Origin: Blasia pusilla
Taxonomy: Eukaryota; Marchantiophyta; Marchantiopsida; Blasiales
Assembly (NCBI GenBank): GCA_050084515.1
Contig: CM114271.1
Span: forward strand, 7,874,001-7,938,000
DNA length: 64,000 nucleotides
Reading direction: 5' to 3'
Shown here: piece by piece, positions 1 to 12,150 of the stretch
How the letters are laid out: each line of letters starts with the position of its first letter
Numbering within the stretch: the first letter of the stretch is position 1
Position numbers and translations under genes: made by a program
Notes under the pieces: generated by a model
Seen by the model: only the letters and a program-made list of their open reading frames with translations
The model's database searches: none
Told to the model about the DNA's origin: nothing

Positions 1-248
<248 letters not shown>

Positions 249-981
249 CCTGGTTGGGTTTAAACCCCAAAACTACAAGTCTCGACAGGCCTGGTATGTT
301 GGGACGACATGTTCTAAAGCACTTGCTCTGGGTAGCTTATAATGAGTGAACAGCGTGCAAGCAATATAGCAATACTCTCTGTCGAGTTGCCCATTCTTTG
401 TAGTTGGAACTGTAGTGAGCTTGCGATGTCGTTCCCCTGGTTGGTAGGTGTGGATTAGTGTGTCATGTAATCCATGTGACTTGTGGCAATTGTGCCACAA
501 ATAAGGTGTCCAGTGGACTTAGTTGGAGAAATGGAGACCTCTCCTTCTTTTGAAGTGGATTCACGGGCCCTCTCTGCGCCTTAATGCAGGTACATTCACC
601 TTGGCGGTAGTGATGATCTCTGGGGGGGTAACAAGCGGGCTCTCTTTGGGCACCCTGCCGCTTGGAGGCACCCCTCCGCACAAATAGGACAAGGAGTCCC
701 CTGTCTGGACTCTCGGCCGGGAGCTTAAACATTCTCCCGGATCCTAAATCAGTTGTTTGCCAAACCTCTACATATAATCAGCGGCCTTGAGCCCAACATA
801 TCTCCGTCCTCCCAAGCTTGTGAGGAGTATCAGTTCACCTATCAAAGGCGCATACCAAAGCCCACCATCCCCAAGCTGGGTAGGGAATACCGGCATGTTT
901 ATGTGAGACGCTCAAAGGCCCCGGAGTTCGGACTGGGCAGCGAGTTCAATCTGGTCTCTGAGGAGGAGACCATGGTTCCAC

Positions 982-2175
982 ATGATCATTTCGATTGTAC
1001 GTCCCATAATAGACTTTGTCTCATTTAAGATCATGTGCCTGACTTTGGGCTTTGAATTCTGGCTATTCTTTGGGGTTACTCGGATGATGAACGGCAATCA
1101 ATGTATCTTCAAGGCGTCTATCAAAGGCGAGAGGAGGCCAATACTTGGCTTGCCACAAAAACCAGGTGTCTCAAGATCCGAGGCGTGCCTACAAGCTGGA
1201 GGGCTATGGTAGTCGAGGGTGGTTCTAGCTTGAAGGAAAGGCCCATCTCCACAAAACCGTTGGTGATCAACACACCTAATGTCTTTAGTGTTCTCAAGGG
1301 ACCAGCGATGAAGAGCGTGCACATGAAGAGGTTCCATGTCGCATAGCGACCACATCGACGCCAAAAAGTGTGCCCGCCGATCCCCAACCCACTTAGTGAC
1401 AGTCTCCGTTTGGGTACTGGAACCGTGGAGTGACCCATGCAATGAAGCATCCGGAGGTTGCTAAAGTTTTGTTGAAAAATCAAATACATATATATGGGGT
1501 CAGAAACTTGGGAAACCAAGTTAATGGAGATACCCCATGTACCACACTATGCATGGTTTGGAAAGATGTGCAAGCACCAGGCCAACAACAACAGAGGTAT
1601 GAAGGGTGTCGAGTTCTTCATCGGAGACTTCATGGTGGGACAGTGTGAGATCATCAAAGACAGGGCTCAGTATGAACACAACATATGGGTCAAAGTCCAG
1701 CTGAATGCAACTCGCGGGATATGTATATCGGGTGTATTTACATGCCTACAAGCAGTGAATCTGCCAGAACAGAGGCGGCGTTTGATAGTGTGAAAATTGA
1801 TTGCCTTGGGTTCCGGACAAAGGGGAACATAGTCTTCTGGGAGACTTCAAGAGCTGGGTGGGGCAAGGCACCGATCCCCAAGCGGAGATCGGGATGTTTG
1901 GAGATGTGAGAGTGAATGGCAATGGCACACGGCTGATCACGATGTTGAGGGAACTTCAACTGATGGCACTTAATGATAGGCATAAGGTGGGATCCTCGGC
2001 TTGGACTAGGGTCAACTTCAAGGAGAATGAGAGATCCATTGTGGACTACATAGCTGTGGATGAGGAACTCTAGACACGCAATGGGAAGATCACAGTGGAT
2101 GCGACAGACATTGGAAGATCAGATCATTCATTGGTGTGGACAGAGTTGCAGCAAAGGCTAAAATGCTCGACCAAA
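982..2175 (+). pseudogene. LINE copy 1 APE-type endonuclease region (broken)
   Basis: The apurinic/apyrimidinic-type endonuclease nicks target DNA for target-primed reverse transcription. Fragments in several frames match the better preserved second copy. They include the segment after FVSFKIMC near 1.02 kb, the ETWETKLMEIPHVPHY stretch at about 1.50-1.55 kb, and the SDHSLVW motif of the last endonuclease block near 2.12 kb. The GDFN-type motif is damaged here: the sequence near 1.84 kb reads as GDF followed by KSWVGQGTDPQ. Frameshifts between pieces make this a pseudogene. Confidence 0.75.
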
Positions 2176-4347
2176 CCAGTGAAGAGGGTGATCAAGAAAT
2201 GGAGGATAGAGGACTTCCAAGATGAGGGCAACAAGAAGGTGTACATTGGCAAGTTGGAAGAAAATCTCTTGGCATTTGACACTTTCATTGAATCTACCAT
2301 CAAGACCTTTGGGTTCACAAGAACAATTGTGGACATGGTGCTGGCATGGTGGGAGCGTGGAGTGATAGAAGCCGTCAAGATTCTTTGTCGGCGGCAGAAA
2401 TTGATAATATGCGGTGAGCCGTCAAATGGTGGTCCTTGGAACTCAAAGCGACCATTGCCAAACAAAGGAAGCATATGTCACAAGTGCCAAAGCCAGGGAC
2501 GATGCATCCTTGTGGGCGAGTATGTGCCCCTCGCAAAGGAAACCCGTCTTTCGTGCGCATGCACAAGAAGAAAATGAACCAAGCCACATACTCATCCATC
2601 AATGAGAATTTCGAGAATCGAGAAAAAGTTCTGGATGGAAGTGCAGAAATTGAGCAAGGCCAGGGACAAAAGCAGCGTAAAGGCCTTGAAGAGAAAAGAC
2701 GGTGGAATGGTGACCACGGCTAAACAGATCCGACATGTGTTGGAAGGCCATTACAAGGAGTTAGGCAAGAAGCCCACTCGGACATCCCTTGAAGAGCATA
2801 ACCGAGAGGGTGGTGGAGGATTTTGTAAAGATACAACGGAGAAGGCGGATGATGAGGTTGAGTGGGCAACGCATATAATGATTGGTTCTCCCTGGCTGAG
2901 GTGGGAGCAGCGATCAAAGAACTTGTGAACCACAAAAAGCGGCGGTGGTGATGAGCTTGTGAATGAGCTATTAAAGTATGGCGATCTTTGCTATGGCTCG
3001 TTCTCTAGTGAGTCTCTTCAACTGGTCGTGGGCGTAACTCATCCCACAAAGATGGCGGATGGGAGTCATCGTGAACCTCTTCAAGAAGGGTGAGCGAGAA
3101 GACCCCGAAACTACAGGGTATTACATTCTTTGAGTGTAGTCGGGAAGCTCCTTTGCCGTATACTCAACAATAGGATCTCTGTGCACCTAGAGGAGAATTC
3201 TGTCATCAAGGAAGGCCGGTGGCTTCCGGCAAGCCCTGAGGATCGTGGACCACATCTTCACCTTTCGGATCATCCGGGGTAGGAAAAAGAGGGGAAACCA
3301 CCTATTGCTTCTTCTTGGACCTCAAGAAGGCATATGACACTGTATGGCGTGACGGGCTTTCTTATAGCCTGTGGAAGGCGGGGCTGAGAGGAAAAATATG
3401 GAGGGTGGTGGAGAAGATGTACCAGAACACAAGGAGTAGAGTTCTGGTGAATGGCCAAAAGAGTGGGACATTCGACATCAAGCAAGGAGTGGCTCAAGGA
3501 TGCCCGCTCTCCCCCACCCTCTTCAACATTTTCGTGAATTCCCTATTGGAAGAAATGGAGGATAGTGGACTAGGCATACGGGTGGGCAACAACTCTATTA
3601 TTGCCCTCATGTTTGCTGATGACTTTGGTGGCCTCGAGGAAACAGGAGAGAAACTCCAAGAGATTATCTCCCTGACCAAAATCTGGTGTGACATGTAAGG
3701 CATGGAGGCAAATGTACTAAAGTGCGGTGTGATGATTTTCAATGGCAAGGGGGAGGACCAAGACCAACAATGGTACTGGGGTGACCAAGAGATCCCCCGT
3801 GTGGCTACCTACACCTATCTGGGCATAGAATTCTCGGAAGATTGCATGTGGGATGCACACATCAAGAAGACTCGAGAAAGGCCACAAGAAGGTGAACGGT
3901 CTGTCGATTCCTCTGATTCAGGACATCACATCGAAAGTAAAGCTGTGTCATTTTGCATACCATTCGTCCCTTGCTGGAATACGGGCAAGAGTGTGGGATG
4001 CCAACACCAAACAAAGGGATAGGCTTGAAGTTGTGCAGCTGAAGGCGTTTCGGGGTATGATGTCAACTTCATCACAAACAGACCGCGTTGGTGTGAGATC
4101 AGAACTAGGTGTGGAACCCCTGGAGGATAGACGTGACATCGCCAAGTTGAAATGGCGGAGGCAGCTGGAGACAATGGACTCCCATCGCTATCCTAAAGAG
4201 GTGATGGGGAAAACCTGGACCCAAAGAAGACACGTAAAACAGGCCAAATCTTGGACGAGAAAAGTTCAGAGATTGTGCAAGCATCCAAGCTCCAGTCAGG
4301 CCTCGAACTGTGGGAGCAAGATGAGAAAGCATTCGTGGATACCATAA
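2176..4347 (+). pseudogene. LINE copy 1 reverse transcriptase and C-terminal region (broken)
   Basis: The RT fingers and palm are recognisable in 3315-3698: LDLKKAYDTVWRDG is palm motif A, QGVAQGCPLSPTLFNIF is motif B, and FADD at about 3.61 kb is the catalytic box, with F in place of the usual Y. The frame stops after a WCDM residue run at 3.70 kb. It resumes with TYTYLGIEFSEDCMWDAHI, the usual thumb segment. The C-terminal part continues to about 4.35 kb in another frame. The 2.2-3.3 kb linker is in several frames. It is not functional as it stands. Confidence 0.85.
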
Positions 4348-4973
4348 CCAAAGCGTTGGGCAACGCTCACAGCAGAACAACATGGAGGAAGCCATGAAAA
4401 TGTCGACCTCTCTCTTTTGACGGTATATCCCGAGAGGGCAGAATCAAGAACTATTTTGGGGGGAACCCCTTGCTTGGGAACCCGGCTCAAGTTCAAGTTC
4501 GGGACGGGACAATCCCCTTGAACCATAAGAAAAGCAGAATGGGAACACAACTAAACTCTTGCGCCTTGTGTGACGATGGGGACGAAACCTCTAGTCATTA
4601 CTTGGTCTCAAAATTCACAATACAATGAGCAAGAGCATATCCGATATTGCTAAGCTAGTAGCACAGAATTGTTCAACACATTCAAGAGCCTTGATTCATT
4701 GCCCAAAGTCCTTTGGTAAGTAAGTAATGTCTATTGGGGATCCCAATCAGGTAAAGTAGATTGTGTGGTGAAGAGTTTCTTGGTTGACACTTGAAGCTCC
4801 GCACAAACACGTTGTTTGGTCAAGACTCACACTATATGAGAGTGTCTCCCTCCTCTCATATGGTACCTTCTTCACTTGCTTCTCTCTCTACACCCATCCC
4901 AGTCTCAAGCACTGTCCAACCAGGGCGCAGGGTCTATGGTCGCAAGGCTACGACGGGCACTACTTGATGAGTA

Positions 4974-5128
<155 letters not shown>

Positions 5129-5177
5129 GGGGAGGCGAGGAGAATCAATACTTTGCTGTAATTTGTGATTTGACCAG

Positions 5178-6446
5178 TGTGATACCCAAAATTTTTTACT
5201 TTTGAAGATTTACATCTTTTTATTCAAAGAAGACTTGTATATACACTATGATTTTGATATTATGGTTGCATAGAAGAAGAATGAGTGAGATTGAAGTGAA
5301 TCACGAAGCTCCAAGGACAAGGCAGAGAGGTAGATAATCAAGGATTTGCCTTAGAGGAGAGGAAAATACAGAAACGAAGTCTCAAGACCCAACGCAAAGT
5401 TTGGAAAAGAAAGCAAAGCCTTATTAAGAACCGGTTTATGACGTGCTTTGCTCTTGAACGAACCATGATGAAGAAGAAGAGGAAGAAGTACTTCACTCTT
5501 GAACGAAGAACGAAGAACTTGGAATAAGAGCAAAGAATGGAGCGCTTCGTCTTCATATCAGGAGAAAGAGCTTCGTCCTCAAGTCAAGAAAAAGAAGTCC
5601 AGACTTCGCGGCGAAGCGAAGCTAAGACTCAAAGTGATTTCAAGTAGCATACCGTTAGAATAGTTAGACTAGGAAGAGGCGCGACTTTTTGTATCAAATA
5701 GGAAGTTCGTACAATTACGATCAGCGGATTCACAAGGATCGTAGGAAAAGAAAAGAGCGCCGTAGATCTAAGTAGTTACAAATGTTGAAGAGACACCAAC
5801 TTCATCAAGAATACTTTGAATCTTTGGAACACTTCTACTTCAGAGAGTATTTAAGAAGCATGAAAGTAGCTATCATTATCATGCTTTCACGAAGTCCTTA
5901 TGGTGTAGGAATGGTCCGAGCAAGGGAGTAGTACCCTCTCACGCTTGTATACACTTTGAAGCTTTCTCATTCTTGATGGAGTAGTAAAGCACTCATTTCT
6001 TCATTCTGATGTGCGATGCTTATGTCTGAATATTCTTTTTGGGTCTGCAGAGTGAAGAGTGAATAAGGCGAGCCTTTCTCATTAATGGAATAATCAACAT
6101 GGAGTTGTAGGAAATTTTTTTGACAGAGTATAACTTACGAAGACGGATTGAGTTTTGAAAGTAGGAAAAGCCAGCTTTCTTGTTGAGATCTCTGCGAGGT
6201 TTCTTGATGTCGAGAGGAAATCTACCTAAGCATGATGTCAACTCCACTAGAGAGAATTGAGAAAAGAAATCTTAGTACTAAGAAATATTTGAAGACATTG
6301 ATAAGACATTGAATCTAAATTATTCACACCTAAATACAACTATTGCAAGAGAATTGTAATTTTGAATTCTCTTTTCACCAAACAATGATCCTCTTGGGGA
6401 TCGAACTCAGTAAACGAATGTAATATTAAAACTCTTGTACATTACA
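5178..6446. mobile_element. Solo LTR with 5-bp target duplication ACCAG
   Basis: This 1,269-bp block begins TGTGATACCCA and ends GTACATTACA, giving the TG...CA ends of an LTR. ACCAG at 5173-5177 is repeated at 6447-6451, a 5-bp target-site duplication. No internal retrotransposon coding sequence is present, so it is a solo LTR left by LTR-LTR recombination. A second copy with its own target duplication lies at 53,636-54,852, and a rearranged relative at about 44.84-45.85 kb. The interior around 5.44-5.64 kb is rich in ACGAAG/CTTCGT motifs. The internal sequence of the parent element is not in the window. Confidence 0.88.
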
Positions 6447-6642
6447 ACCAGTAAGTACCTAAAGAGAAGAAAAACCTCCATCTTAATAAGTTATTTTGGT
6501 TGATATCTTCTTAGACTATTGATAGAATATGGATGTGACGTGAACTCCTATCACCCGTTAGAACACATAATTAATAGAAGTGAATGAAGGAGAGTTCTAT
6601 GTTATGTAGACCATTTTCACACATATTGTTTGATCTATTAGA
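6447..6642. other. Spacer, nothing recognised
   Basis: AT-rich sequence between the solo LTR and the CACTA fragment. No coding segment or CACTA terminus could be identified. Confidence 0.4.
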
Positions 6643-7663
6643 ATGCAGAGAATGGGGCAATTTAAAAGAGCTAGGCCAGGTCTAAGTGATGTTGGGAGGA
6701 TCGCTTCCCATGACGAAAAGATCTGGCATAGAGAGAAGGAAGCAGCAAGAGTTCTTGGGTTGAAGAAACTAAGGTGCCCGTGTAGTGGATGCAAAGGGAT
6801 AGAATTGAGATTAGTACACATTGTAGAAAAGCACCTCATTCAAAATAAGAGATATCCTCCCAAACGAATCTGAGTAAATCCTGATGATTATGATTCATCA
6901 GATGAGGAGTGGAAATCAAATGAAGGCCACCATGGTGATAATCACGTTACTCTAGATCATAGTGATGTTATAACTGATTTAAATCAGTCATGAAGTGATC
7001 CACCATTGGAAATTGACAAAACGTTAGATATCCATCGGATGATCAACGAGGCTTTCCATACCTTTGACATGGGACAAGTCCAAGATCTGCCAACAGAGAT
7101 ACAACTAGATGCTAGAATCGAAGATTGAGGATCAAGTGCCATTTGAGATGGGGGTAGACGAATCTGAAAGGGGCGGTGGTGAGGAGGAATGGGCTACACA
7201 ATCTAAGGTGTTAAGGGATGCTTGTCAACCCTTATTTACTCGTTCAAAAACTAGCAAACTTGCATTCACCATGTTGTTCTTAAACATATGTGGTACTCAC
7301 AATGTCTCAAATATTGCTGTGGATGAGATCCTAAAATTCCTGGCAGTGCAAGTCATGCCCAATGAGAATGTGGTTCCGAGAAACCACTATGATGCCAAAA
7401 CATTGATCAATAATTTGTGTTTGAATTATATTCAAATTCACTATTGTCCCAATGGTTGTATGTTCTTCAATGGAGAGCGTAAGGACTTGTTGAATTGCTC
7501 AAAGTGCAACTCCCCTCGATATAAAGTGCAAGGGAAAACAAAGATTGCTGTAAAGGTTCTCAGACACTTTCCAATTATCCTGCTGCTAAAACAAATGATT
7601 GTATGCATATATGAGACATTCACTATTAAAAATGTTATGGTGTGCTCGATGTCATGCTTCTGA
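6643..7663 (+). pseudogene. CACTA (En/Spm) transposase fragment, tnp2-like N-terminal part
   Basis: The first reading frame (6643-6873) contains a CPCSGCKGIE...HIVEKHLI pattern, matching the N-terminal transposase-associated zinc domain of plant CACTA elements. After a stop, the frame at 7109-7663 reads PLFTRSKTSKLAFTMLFLNI, then HYDAKTLINNLCLNYIQIHYCPNGCMFF and CSKCNSPRYK. This is the order of the tnp2 domain start (strong match to the family pattern). It ends at VLRHFPII and the catalytic remainder is missing. The piece is truncated, contains stops and cannot be active. Confidence 0.82.
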
Positions 7664-7789
7664 TAAATGATGTGCAACCACATACTTGAATGTATTGAAA
7701 TGATTGTATGTGAGACATTTATTCCTAAAGAAATCCATAGTCTGTTCAATGTACAGAAACAATCAAAGAACAATAAAAGAAATTATCTT

Positions 7790-8075
7790 AATAACGTAAT
7801 GAAACTAGAACTAGTTTTAATCAAATACCAACACTATAGAACTAAAAAAGAATGACTATACTTAGTTACACTTATACGAAAAGAAAGGACCACTAGTTTT
7901 TTTATCAAATACCAAAATTGTACATCTAGAAAGAAAGATTATTTAGTTTCAATTATACAACGAGAAATAACCACTAGTTTTTAATCAAATACCAAAATTA
8001 TACACTTAAAAATAATGACTATATACTTAGTTACAAGGATACAACTAGAAATAACCACTAGTTTAGCATAACTGT
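7790..8075. repeat. AT-rich imperfect tandem repeats with CACTAGTTT units
   Basis: Three imperfect units of roughly 80-110 bp share CACTAGTTTTTAATCAAATACC-like cores near 7.81, 7.89 and 7.98 kb. They are interspersed with AATGACTATA/TTAGTTAC blocks. Their position just after the truncated transposase suits subterminal repeats of the CACTA element, but no matching opposite end was found. Confidence 0.55.
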
Positions 8076-8560
8076 AAGTAGTTTCATATAAAACACTTAC
8101 AATGGATTCTATATAAATTCAATAACTAGAATGACTACATTTAGTGTCAAATAGTAGCACGGAAATATTTGTCTACACTACATGTAGTGCGTTCGTCCAC
8201 GTGTCACACTTGTACTTCAACCACTCATTTTGTACCACATGTCAGAATCATAAAAAAATCCACGTAAGCATCGTAAGAATTCCACGTCAAACTCATTGGA
8301 TTGATCACTAGGATTCTATTCACTTGTACACTTTCCACCTTAGCGTTAAAAAATCTTTGCCAACGGTCATTTTGACACTAGAAATCCTTTATGACGAGTC
8401 CTTTGATACTACTTGTTTTCTAGTTATAAGTTAGTGTTATCAATCCGGGAGAACTAAACCCAGTATTAAATTCTAGTGGTTTTGGATTGAAATCCTTCTA
8501 CTGGAACACACACACAAACACGCACAATCCCATGCAAACTCATGGCATCCAAACAACAAG
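8076..8560. other. AT-rich sequence without recognisable gene
   Basis: No coding pattern is seen. A TAGTG at 8474-8478 could be a CACTA 3' terminus, but without a paired 5' CACTA end this is only a possibility. Confidence 0.3.
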
Positions 8561-8761
8561 ACAAGAAGTACCAAAATATGTCCAATCGTCCCCCTAGCTA
8601 GTGGTTAGGTCCCTCTAACTCGAGATAGCCATCTATCCCTACCTACCATGACATACATCTCTCAGACGCTAAGAGCAAGAAGGCCAGGTGCTCATGTGGC
8701 CCCATCGTTAGTCGCCTTCTTGTCATCCATATCACAGACACAAGTCGGAATGTAGAACTAC

Positions 8762-9061
8762 CTACTCTATGTACATCTGGGACACATGACCCTGAGGAAC
8801 CCTAGTGAGAGGTGGCGTCAAATATGCCATATGCCATCCTCTTGAACACCCATCATAGATTGGCATAGTGGCTGCATCACGGGCGGAACCACACAACACA
8901 CACCGCAAGCCTTCAAGAACCATTGCTAAGCTCGGATCAACTGTACCATCAATGTTCGGAAGATGACATGGCGCAGAGTTACGCACATGGTCCTTCCAAA
9001 CCATACCATCGCATCCCTCCAATAAGAGAACACCGGATGGCAAAACCTCACGCACTCTCAA
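8762..9061 (-). pseudogene. Gypsy copy 1: C-terminal tail of integrase with degenerate PHD finger
   Basis: The frame contains CVLCGSARDAATMP, then IYDGCSRGWHMAYLTPPL and TRVPQGH. This is the layout of a PHD zinc finger: a CxxC pair, a xxDGC box with one Cys read as Tyr, then WH-x-x-[C read as Y]-L-x-PPL-x-x-xPxG. The final CPRC pair is readable in another frame directly downstream (about 8.76-8.78 kb), so a small deletion shifted the frame. Both Cys-to-Tyr changes are G-to-A type. PHD fingers read histone H3 tails, so a role in directing integration is inference. The module sits after the integrase core in the polyprotein. Confidence 0.7.
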
Positions 9062-9107
9062 GATGGGTGCGCCTTGCAGTCACATCCAATGTTGTGGGTG
9101 TCGTCTG

Positions 9108-9846
9108 CTACAAGTAGATATAGTCTCTTTGATGAAACCTCCGGATAGTAGGTCGATAACATCCTCCCCGAATAGTCGCATACCTCAACGTATCCCGCTG
9201 TTGCGCAATCGCCAAGTTCTCAAACGCCATGGGCATCACTCTCAGAAAAAACTCAGCCCTCTCTGAACATGCTCGCATCCATACATCAGGGTCATTAAGG
9301 TTCAACACCTCACCAATATCTTGACGAATGGCCGCAGGTAAATCTGGCTCATAGCCATAAAGCAACAAGTACGGTGAGAAAGACGCTAAGGATGCCTGCC
9401 TGCTAAATCTATATCCCATCGCCAACCACAACAACTGAAGGTCCCAATCTCCTAGGTCAGTGACTCTGCAAGCCATACTTACGTAGTCCTCGCTTCATCG
9501 TCTGCACAACCCGCTTCGCTAGTCCATCTACCTTAGGATGATCTCGCGAAGTAGTGCGGTGGTTGATTAGTGTCTGATCACACAAGGCCTGAAAGTCCCC
9601 GCGGAACTCTATACCCTAGTCTGTCAACACCTCAACTGATGCGCTGTAATGACTCAACACTCCATCTAGGAAGGCATACGCTACTCCCTCACTTGCTTTG
9701 TCAGGAAATGCAACCAACTCTATCCACTTCGAGAAGTGCTCGACCATCATCAACACATAATGACTATGGCGCTCCGTCAAAGGCAAAGGTCCTGCAAAAT
9801 CCAAACTCCATCTATAATCTAAACCCATGATTGGAAGTGGATGCAA
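9108..9846 (-). pseudogene. Gypsy copy 1: integrase catalytic core (DDE)
   Basis: The frame at 9616-9846 reads WSLDFAGPLPLTERHSHYVL and VEHFSKWIE, which is the first-Asp block of a retroviral-type integrase. VEVLTD at the lower end is the second-Asp block and is followed at once by an in-frame TAG. The third block near 9.52 kb reads DGLAKR where the family normally has a Glu, so the catalytic Glu appears replaced by Lys. The 9108-9476 frame continues with the C-terminal part (FSPYLLLYGYEPDLP). The enzyme would join cDNA to host DNA. This copy is inactive. Confidence 0.85.
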
Positions 9847-9873
9847 CTGTGGAGTTGGAGCATTGAACGAAGC

Positions 9874-10317
9874 TCAGACTCGATCACACACCATGCATTT
9901 GGCAATAAACTTTTGAACGTTAGTCTGCATGCCTCGCCAACAATACTGAATCTGGAGCAAGCTATATGTCCGCTTCACTCCAAAATGACCCAACTCCTTG
10001 TGGGCATGACGCATCAAACGTGCTCTATACAAAGGATGAGGCACTATACGCACTCTACCATCCTCCCACACTCGCAACACATGAGTCTCCTCCCAGCGGA
10101 ACCGTTTGGCCCGTTGTAGGACCCTATCCCGCTCTCTAGCACCCACTGTGCTTGCAACACTGCCAGTACAAAGATACTCCAAGACTACTCCATCATCATG
10201 AATATCTCGGCCACCTGTCGTCTCCTCACTGGCCTCGAGATCCAAGGACTCTCCATCAAAGTCTCCACACTCTAGCTCTCCATAGCCAACAAGCCTAAAT
10301 AGGTTGACGTGTGCCAT
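9874..10317 (-). pseudogene. Gypsy copy 1: integrase N-terminal HHCC zinc domain
   Basis: RLMRHAHKELGHFGVKRTY followed by CWRGMQTNVQKFIAKCMVC has the H-x4-H...C-x2-C spacing of the integrase zinc-binding domain. The upstream part of the frame (about 10.25-10.32 kb, GYGELECGDFDGESLDL) is the same stretch that the second solo LTR interrupts in copy 2. Confidence 0.85.
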
Positions 10318-10329
10318 CCTGGCACTGAC

Positions 10330-10790
10330 TCCTCATCACTCTCTCCATGCCATCGAGCTCCAATCGCATCTCGTTGACTCGGGCATGGGTTACGACTCAG
10401 CCCATTTGCATCCTAGTTGAGCATCCCAGGTCTACGTACCACATGAAAATCGTACTCCTACAGCAACAGAGCCCATCTCGCAAGCTTCCCTGTAAGCTTG
10501 TCAGACTCCATCAACTACTTTAGTGGTTGATGATCAATGATGATGGTAAAGGGGTTGCCGAATAAGTAACACTTGAAATGTGCGACAACCCACACCGCAG
10601 CCAAGCACTCACCCTCATATGAGTTATACTTTGCCTCTACAATGTTGTTAGAACGGCTAGCGTAAGCCACCACAAACTCTCTACCCTCATCATCATGTTG
10701 GGTTGGCACCGCTCTAAGCCCCAACATGCTCCAATCTGTGTGCAATTGGAAAGGACGCCCCCTGATCGGTCTCCTCAAGATGGCTGCGGA
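10330..10790 (-). pseudogene. Gypsy copy 1: RNase H
   Basis: The frame from 10,778 to 10,515 contains FQLHTDWSMLGLRAVPTQ (the first catalytic Asp block of Ty3-type RNase H), VAYASRSNN, and NSYEGECLAAVWVV with the catalytic Glu. IIDHQPLK closes the frame, which stops one codon later. Sequence down to about 10.38 kb continues the domain in copy 2. RNase H degrades the RNA strand after cDNA synthesis. Confidence 0.85.
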
Positions 10791-10793
10791 CGT

Positions 10794-11716
10794 CTATTTG
10801 TCTTTGAGCAGCTGAAATGCTTGCTCTTGCTGATCCCCCCAATGCCACTCATGATCCACCTTGGTCAGCAAGGTCAGTGGCTTCGCAATCGAAGTGAATC
10901 CCTTGACGTACCGCCCATAGAAGTTTGCCAATCCCATGAATGCACGAACGCGGATCACATCTATAGGGCGTGGAATGCGTGAAATAGCCTCTACCTTCGT
11001 TTGTTGAACACCAAGGCCACCTGGGTATATTGTAGGACCCAAGTACTCAATCTGGTCGTAGAAGAACTTACACTTGCCTGAATGTAGCTTCAGCCCATGT
11101 AACCGCAATCGTCGAAATACCTCCTCTAGATGTCGCTCATGCTCTTCAACTGTGGCACTAAAGACTACGATGTCATCAATATAACACCTAGCAAAATCGA
11201 GACCAGCCAAGATCCTATCCATGACCCTCTGAAACTTAGCCGGAGCGTTCCTTAACCCAAATGGTAAGAACCGCCACTAGTACAAACAATCCTTCCCGCG
11301 AGGATCGATGCCCCAAAATGCCGTCTTTTTCCTATCCTCCAATGTGATAGGCAGCTAATGGTTTCCGGCTCGCAAATCCAATGAACTTTTGCGTGACCAA
11401 TCGCATCAAAGATCTCCTCAAGAGTGGGTATGGTATACCCATCGGACTTCGTCTGCCAATTGATAGGCCGATAATCCCCACACATCCGCCTATCCGTTCA
11501 GTTGCCATGCACATCCTTCTTAGCAAGCATGACAGTGGCAGATGCATACTCCCCATGCGACATCTCCACTAGTCCTGCTCCAACCAAGTCCTGGCTCCTA
11601 CTGTGAATCAGAGCCCTCTCCATATCAATGAACCTGTAGGGTCGTCGAAAGATTGGCGTATCACTTGACAACTCAATGCGGATCCCTGGTCCCTTCAGAG
11701 TACCCAAATCCTCCAT
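10794..11716 (-). pseudogene. Gypsy copy 1: reverse transcriptase
   Basis: The upper frame (11,716-11,498) starts LGTLKGPGIRIEL and PIFRRPYRF. MCGDYRPIN near 11.48 kb is the RT finger block. YIDDIVVFS near 11.17 kb is the catalytic YxDD box. AFMGLANFYGRYVKGF near 10.92 kb is the connection to RNase H. Frames change at about 11.49 and 11.25 kb, so the gene is broken. It is a typical Ty3-group RT. Confidence 0.88.
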
Positions 11717-11759
11717 GCTAAACGCAAAGCAGCTCCTATAACTCCTAAGGAACTAATGT

Positions 11760-12150
11760 ATCCGGCGCCGCTCTTCTCCTATCAGCTTAGGGCCCATATC
11801 TCGCTCCCAAGTCTCCATCGTGACTACGGTAGGACTCTCCGGCGCGGGTATCGATGGTTGCTATGGTGCAACCCCGTCTAGAATACCAACACTTGGCCGC
11901 TCTCCTGCAACCAACTGCAAACTGTGATCTCCTCCACATGTAGTGCCCAGAACCACGCTCGATGGTGTGGCTATCATCTCCTGGCGTACCTACAAAACAT
12001 CCCAAGAAGTCAAAGGGTGTCTCTCCCGATCTCCCCTAGTGTGTCGATCTCCTTGGGTCTCGCCCCAAACCATTGCCTCCACCGTCTTGGTAGGCATGGG
12101 GCTCATCAACGCAACCTCTGTGATTTGTCGCAATCTCATCTGACGTTGCT
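11760..12150 (-). pseudogene. Gypsy copy 1: linker between methyltransferase and RT
   Basis: Conserved between the two copies but without a domain I recognise. It contains the CGGDHSLQLVAGERPSV-type stretch and leads into the TWERDMGP segment just before RT. Several stops are present. Confidence 0.5.
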
